64,000 nucleotides of DNA, taken from Bradyrhizobium huanghuaihaiense (lineage in GTDB: Bacteria > Pseudomonadota > Alphaproteobacteria > Rhizobiales > Xanthobacteraceae). Positions 59,726-64,000 of the stretch are shown here, one piece after another; positions within the stretch are counted from its first letter, which is position 1, and each line of letters starts with the position of its first letter. The notes beneath the pieces are model-generated. The model searched no databases, was not told where the DNA came from, and was given only the letters and a program-made list of their open reading frames with translations. The stretch is taken from contig NZ_VLLA01000001.1 of NCBI RefSeq assembly GCF_007830635.1, positions 777,868 through 841,867 of the forward strand. The letters run 5' to 3'. The translations under genes and the position numbers were made by a program.

Positions 59726-60997
59726 ATGTTCGACAAAGCCTACCGGCAGCGCCTCGAAGCTGACCTTGCGCAATGGGAAGCCGATGGCGTGATCGCGCCG
59801 ACGGCGGCCGTCTCCATCCGAAATGCGCTGCCGCCACTGTCGCCCGGCATCAACATCGCCGTGGTCGTCGCCATTGTCGGCGGCCTCCTGATCGCGGCCG
59901 CGTTCCTCGCCTTCGTCGCGGCCCACTGGACGGAGATCGCGCGGCTGATGCGGTTTGCGATCCTGATCGCCGGCATGGCCGTCGCTGGCGGCCTCGGCGC
60001 CTGGTTCGCCGCGAGGGAGCGCACCGTTCTCGCCGATCTCTGCGCCAGCATCGGTGCGATCATCTTCGGCGCCGGCATCGCGCTGGTCGGCCAGATGTAT
60101 CATCTCGGCGAAGACTTCGCCGGCGGCATGCTGTTGTGGTCGATCGGCGCGTTCGCCGCAGCCGTGCTGACCGGCTCGCGTGGTGCGCTCGCGGTCGGCC
60201 TCGCGGCCGCCTCGGTCTGGACCTGCATGCGGGTTTACGATGCGCCGGATGTCCTGCATCTTCCGTTCCCAGCGGTCTGGCTGTTCGCCGCCGTTGTTGC
60301 CTTCAGCTGGAATTCCCGCGTCGCCGCTCACCTCGTCGCGATCGCGGTGCTGCCGTGGTGGGTTGCGACGTCGCTTCGTTTCGAGTTCGATGGCGCCCAG
60401 CCGTCATTCGTGCTCGCCAACGGTGCCGCCTTGCTGTTCGGCGCGGGGCTTGCGATCGCCGCCGCGCCGTCGCCGAGGGCGCTCCGGCTCGGCAGCGTCC
60501 TGTCGATCTACGGCGCGTTTTCACTGGCCGTCGTCGCGTTCCTGGAGGTGACGACGGTCGACGACATCGTCCGCTTCCGGGCCGGTTCTGGTGCGGGCCA
60601 GCCGCTTTGGGCCATCGTGTGCGGGGTTGCCGGAGTGATCCTTGCGCTGGCGTCGGCCGCGATCACCAGACGCGCAGGCGAAGTCCTCGCAGCAGGCGCG
60701 ATCGGGCTGGTCCTGCTCGCGGCGCCGGTGTGGCCGGCCTCCATGGCCGGCGAGTCCTGGCTCGCCTATGCCGCGCTGCTCTCAGCCATGCTCTGTCTCG
60801 TCGTCTCCGGCATGCTCGATGACGTGCGTCCGCGCATCGTCGCCGGCTGGCTCGGGATTGCCGGGGTCATCGCGGGCATCACCTGGGCGGTGAAGGGATC
60901 GCTACTGCGCCGCTCGGCGTTCCTGGCGGCGGCGGGCGTCGCGGCCGTCGCATTTGCAACCGCGCTCAATCGCGTGCTGCCGAGGGCCGGGCGATGA
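59726..60997 (+). CDS. DUF2157 polytopic membrane protein
   Basis: 423 aa with about 12 hydrophobic helices after a soluble N-terminus (YRQRLEADLAQWEADGVIAPTAAVSIRNALPPL), the standard DUF2157 layout (helices begin INIAVVVAIVGGLLIAAAFLAFVAAHW). The function is unknown. The stop overlaps the GDYXXLXY gene start (ATGA), which is the usual pairing of these two families. Confidence 0.9.
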   Translation: MFDKAYRQRLEADLAQWEADGVIAPTAAVSIRNALPPLSPGINIAVVVAIVGGLLIAAAFLAFVAAHWTEIARLMRFAILIAGMAVAGGLGAWFAARERTVLADLCASIGAIIFGAGIALVGQMYHLGEDFAGGMLLWSIGAFAAAVLTGSRGALAVGLAAASVWTCMRVYDAPDVLHLPFPAVWLFAAVVAFSWNSRVAAHLVAIAVLPWWVATSLRFEFDGAQPSFVLANGAALLFGAGLAIAAAPSPRALRLGSVLSIYGAFSLAVVAFLEVTTVDDIVRFRAGSGAGQPLWAIVCGVAGVILALASAAITRRAGEVLAAGAIGLVLLAAPVWPASMAGESWLAYAALLSAMLCLVVSGMLDDVRPRIVAGWLGIAGVIAGITWAVKGSLLRRSAFLAAAGVAAVAFATALNRVLPRAGR

Positions 60998-61599
60998 CCG
61001 ATCTGATCGCATCCGTCACAAAACTCTGGCTGCGCATTCCGAAAGCCGTGCTGTTCGGTGCCGCCATCCTGATCCAATGCGCGCTGCTGGTTCTGATGGT
61101 TGCCGATCGCATGCAGATCCTGCGCGACGGCCGCGAGGTGACCCTGCAAACCCAGCCCGTCGATCCCCGCGATCTCCTGCGCGGCGATTATGTCGTGCTG
61201 CGCTACGACATCTCGCAGCTGCCGGCAGGTAGCCTCACCGGCAAGCCGTCCGGGACGCGCAATCCCGTCGTGTTCGTCAAGCTCGCGCCCAACGCCAACG
61301 GGCTTTACGAGGCCGTCTCGGTGCATGCCGAGCCTGTTCCGGTCACGGCGCCCGAAATCCTGATCCACGGCCGCGTCAGCTATTCTTGCGGTTCGACCAG
61401 CCCCATCTTCTGTGACAAGCTGACGATCAAATACGGTCTCGAAAGCTATTTCGTGCCCGAAGGCGAGGGCAGGACGCTCGAGCAGGCCCGCAATCAGCAG
61501 AAGCTGCGCGTCGTCGCCGCCGTGCTGCCCTCAGGCCGCGCCGCCATCAAGCGGCTGCTGCTCGACGGCAAGCCGGTGTATGAGGAGCCGTGGTATTAG
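60994..61599 (+). CDS. GDYXXLXY-domain protein
   Basis: 201 aa: one N-terminal helix (AVLFGAAILIQCALLVLMVADRM), then the family motif LLRGDYVVLRYDIS near residue 65 and an extracytoplasmic domain (ILIHGRVSYSCGSTSPIFCDKLTIKYGLESYFVPEGEGRTLE). Known only as a partner of DUF2157 proteins. Confidence 0.92.
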   Translation: MTDLIASVTKLWLRIPKAVLFGAAILIQCALLVLMVADRMQILRDGREVTLQTQPVDPRDLLRGDYVVLRYDISQLPAGSLTGKPSGTRNPVVFVKLAPNANGLYEAVSVHAEPVPVTAPEILIHGRVSYSCGSTSPIFCDKLTIKYGLESYFVPEGEGRTLEQARNQQKLRVVAAVLPSGRAAIKRLLLDGKPVYEEPWY

Positions 61600-61612
61600 G
61601 CGTCGCTGATCC

Positions 61613-63070
61613 TCAAGCCGCCTTCAAGGCCCGCCGCAGCACGTCCCACATCCGCGGCTCGCTCATGTGCGCCACGTTGAACCGCATGAAGCTCGTTGCC
61701 GTCTGCGACACGCTGAACACGTTGCCCGGGGCGAGCACGACGTCCTCTTCGAGCGCGGCGCGCGCCACCGCCGTGGCGTCCTGTCCGCCCGCAAGGCGGC
61801 ACCAGAGGAAGAAGCCGCCGCGCGGCATCAGCCAGGGTTCGATGCCAAGGGCCTGAAGTTTTCGCGCGATGTCGCGGCGCGTGCGCGTGAGCCTCTGTCT
61901 GAGCTCGTCCATGTGCTTGCGATAGCTACCGCCGGCCAGCACGTTGGCGATGAGTTCGGTCGCAACCGGGCTCGGCCCGCCAAAACTGGTCGCGACCTGG
62001 AGGTCGACCAGTTGCTCGATCCAGTCGGCGCGTCCCGCAATGTAGCCGCAGCGCACCGAGGCCGACAGCGTCTTGGAGAAGCTGCCGATGCGGATCACGC
62101 GGTTGAGCCCGTCGAGCGCGGCAAGGCGCGGCGAGCGCTCCGGCTCGAAATCGCCGAAGATGTCGTCCTCGACGATGGTGAGATCGTGCGCGGCGGCCGC
62201 CGTCAGAAGCCGGTGCGCGGTCTGCAGCGACATCGTCGCGCCGGTCGGGTTGTGCAGCGCTGAATTGGTGATGTAGAGCCGCGGCCGCTCGCCGGCGAGG
62301 ACCTGCTCGAAGCGTGTGACGTCAGGGCCCGACGGCGTATAGGGCACGCTGATGATCTTCGCCTGATGCGCCCGCAGCAGCGCGCGAAAATTGAAGTAGC
62401 AGGGGTCGTCGACCAGCACCGTGTCGCCGGGGCGGAGCAGGAAGCGGCAGATCAGGTCGGTTGCCTGCGTGCCCGAGCCCGTCAGCATCAGCTGGTTGAC
62501 CGAGGCCTCGATCTCATCTTCGGCGAGGCGCTTCAGCAGCAGTCGGCGCAGAGCGGGGGAGCCTGATGTCGAGCCGTAATTGGTCAAGACGCTCGCATCC
62601 GTGCGGGCAAGGGCGCGCGCGGCGCGGCGCAAGGCGTCCTCCGGCATCCAGTCCGGCGGCAGCCAGCCGCAGCCGGGCTTGAGCACGCTCTCGTCGGCAT
62701 CGAGCGATTGCCTGGACACCCAGAACGGGTCGACCGCGCGGTCGCGGCGCGGCTCGGCCTCGGTCAACGCAAGTGGCGGCATGACGCTCGGCGAAACATA
62801 GAAGCCCGAGCAGCGGCGGGCGCGGATCAGGCCCTCGGCCGCCAGGCGATCATAGGCTTCGACCACCGTGGAGGGCGAAACGCCCATCGTCGCGGCGAGA
62901 CCCCGGATCGATGGCAGCCGGTCGCCGGCGCCGAGCGCGCGGCCGGCGACCCTGGCGCGGATCGCGCTCATCACGTCGCTCGTCCGCGTTCCGTTGCGAC
63001 CCTTTCCTTGCGCGCCGTCCAAAGTGTATGACCTTCCATATCCATACAGTTTGGCGCAATTGTACTGCAT
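61613..63070 (-). CDS. MocR-type GntR/aminotransferase transcriptional regulator
   Basis: 485 aa. The N-terminal GntR winged HTH (RLPSIRGLAATMGVSPSTVVEAYDRLAAEGLI) is fused to a fold-type I aminotransferase domain. That domain has the PLP lysine in IRIGSFSKTLSASVRCGYIAG, EDDIFGDFEPE (Asp) and the NPTGATMSL loop. Such PdxR/MocR regulators use PLP or amino-compound binding to control transcription. The ATG at 63070 is favoured by the protein start. It is divergent from the EamA exporter (58 nt), which it probably regulates. Confidence 0.92.
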   Translation of the reverse strand: MQYNCAKLYGYGRSYTLDGAQGKGRNGTRTSDVMSAIRARVAGRALGAGDRLPSIRGLAATMGVSPSTVVEAYDRLAAEGLIRARRCSGFYVSPSVMPPLALTEAEPRRDRAVDPFWVSRQSLDADESVLKPGCGWLPPDWMPEDALRRAARALARTDASVLTNYGSTSGSPALRRLLLKRLAEDEIEASVNQLMLTGSGTQATDLICRFLLRPGDTVLVDDPCYFNFRALLRAHQAKIISVPYTPSGPDVTRFEQVLAGERPRLYITNSALHNPTGATMSLQTAHRLLTAAAAHDLTIVEDDIFGDFEPERSPRLAALDGLNRVIRIGSFSKTLSASVRCGYIAGRADWIEQLVDLQVATSFGGPSPVATELIANVLAGGSYRKHMDELRQRLTRTRRDIARKLQALGIEPWLMPRGGFFLWCRLAGGQDATAVARAALEEDVVLAPGNVFSVSQTATSFMRFNVAHMSEPRMWDVLRRALKAA

Positions 63071-63128
63071 TGTCGCTGTCCCCGCCACCGCGGAAGACCG
63101 AAGATCGCGGTCCCAAAAAGAGGTGGAC

Positions 63129-63989
63129 ATGCAATCGGCGGGCAGCGGCTGGGGCAACGGGCTTCTCGGCGTCATCATCTTCAGCGGCTCGCTGCCGGCG
63201 ACGCGCGTGGCCGTCGGCGGCTTCTCCGCGCTGTTCCTGACGTCGGCGCGCGCGGTCATTGCCGCACTGATCGGCGCGGCCGTGCTCTTCCTGCTGCGTC
63301 AAACCTGGCCGGAGCGGCGCGATCTCGCCTCGCTCGCCATCGTCTCCATCGGTGTCGTGGTCGGCTTTCCCCTGCTCACGGCGCTCGCGCTCCAGCACAT
63401 CACGTCCGCGCATTCGATCGTGTTCATCGGGCTGTTGCCCTTGTCGACCGCGATCTTCGCCGTGCTGCGCGGCGGCGAGCGGCCAAAGCCGCTGTTCTGG
63501 CTGTTCGCGATCCTCGGCAGCGCCACCGTGGTCGGCTTCGCTCTCTCCAGCGACGGCTCCGCCTCGCTGACAGGCGATCTCCTGATGGTCGCGGCGATCG
63601 TGCTGTGCGGGCTCGGCTATGCCGAAGGCGCCGCGCTGTCGCGCCGTCTCGGCGGCTGGCAGGTGATCTCCTGGGCGCTGCTGCTGGCGCTGCCGCTGAT
63701 GGTGCCGGTCGTGGCCCTGACCTCGCCGCCGGCATGGAGCAGCGTTGATACGCCCGCCTGGATCGGGCTCGCCTACGTCTCCGTCTTCAGCATGTTCGTC
63801 GGCTTCATCTTCTGGTACCGCGGGCTTGCCATTGGCGGCATCGCCCGCGTCGGCCAGTTGCAGCAGCTGCAACCGTTCTTCGGCCTCGCGCTCGCCGGCT
63901 TCCTGCTGCACGAGCCGGTCGCCTGGAGCATGATCGCCGCGACCGCGCTCGTCGTCGTCTGCGTCTTCTTCGCGCGGCGGTTCGCCTGA
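63129..63989 (+). CDS. EamA/DMT-family transporter
   Basis: 286 aa, ten predicted helices in two EamA repeats (WGNGLLGVIIFSGSLPATRVAVGGFSALFLTSARAVIAALIGAAVLFLL; second repeat LLMVAAIVLCGLGYAEGAALSRRLGGWQVISWALLLALPLM). The exporter type is common for amino acids or other metabolites. The start at 63129 fits helix 1. It is divergent from the MocR regulator and ends 11 nt before the window edge. Confidence 0.92.
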   Translation: MQSAGSGWGNGLLGVIIFSGSLPATRVAVGGFSALFLTSARAVIAALIGAAVLFLLRQTWPERRDLASLAIVSIGVVVGFPLLTALALQHITSAHSIVFIGLLPLSTAIFAVLRGGERPKPLFWLFAILGSATVVGFALSSDGSASLTGDLLMVAAIVLCGLGYAEGAALSRRLGGWQVISWALLLALPLMVPVVALTSPPAWSSVDTPAWIGLAYVSVFSMFVGFIFWYRGLAIGGIARVGQLQQLQPFFGLALAGFLLHEPVAWSMIAATALVVVCVFFARRFA

Positions 63990-64000
63990 GGCTGAAAGCC

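Overview
The window looks like an accessory-rich stretch of a high-GC alphaproteobacterium, most likely Bradyrhizobium or a close relative. The support is three ROSE-type RNA thermometers ahead of class A-like hsp20 genes, a bacterial Ku plus ATP-dependent ligase end-joining set, HWE-family histidine kinases, Bug-type solute receptors and many small proteins with a rhizobial look. The assignment comes from reading the sequence only; no database was searched. No tRNA or rRNA gene was found.

Region 1 (about 0.6-12.9 kb) is a mobile-looking island. It carries a short serine recombinase with an altered active-site motif, a large serine recombinase with an unusual C-terminal extension, and two XRE-type regulators. 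Its cargo is a DEDDh exonuclease, a soluble AAA/M41 (FtsH-like) protease, a calcineurin-like phosphoesterase and two paralogous small proteins of unknown function. Three of these transcription units start with the same composite promoter: a GGTAGCT..AGCTACC palindrome, then exactly 19 nt, then TATGTGAT opening the palindrome ATGTGATWWATCACAT. This shared, fixed-geometry control element makes the cargo look like one coordinated and apparently undescribed system.

Region 2 (12.9-25.9 kb) is a DNA-repair block. A minus-strand array holds two zinc-ribbon small proteins, a UvrD-like helicase, an SRAP gene broken by an amber codon, and dinB. Divergent from it is ku, followed by a decayed gene, HAD, NUDIX and YfcE-like genes, then a stand-alone ATP-dependent DNA ligase and a coiled-coil protein. 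Two separate ligD relics (about 6.5 and 24.3 kb) and an IS5-like transposase stub show that the neighbourhood is decaying. A HWE kinase and a NYN-domain protein close the block.

Region 3 (26-54.4 kb) is a proteostasis and heat-shock island. It contains rpoH with a glycosyltransferase, five hsp20 genes (two as an inverted duplicate pair), groES-groEL with two small downstream genes, ftsH, two Do/HtrA proteases, an SPW-repeat membrane protein, MarC, an MFS transporter, a second HWE kinase, and a NEW3-ABC transporter operon followed by a groEL relic. Four heat-shock promoters with the same CTTGAA-N16-(C)CTAG-like layout precede groES and the three ROSE leaders, so the local RpoH plausibly drives them, with ROSE adding translational thermocontrol. 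Families of tiny proteins (PDIC[K/T]GC tails, MDDxYDLVLxMF starts, NDUFS4-like and its companion domain) recur around the hsp20 loci.

Region 4 (54.5-64 kb) looks like ordinary chromosome. It has a LysR regulator divergent from a flavin monooxygenase and a Bug receptor, a second Bug receptor, a DUF2157/GDYXXLXY membrane pair, and a MocR-type regulator divergent from an EamA transporter.
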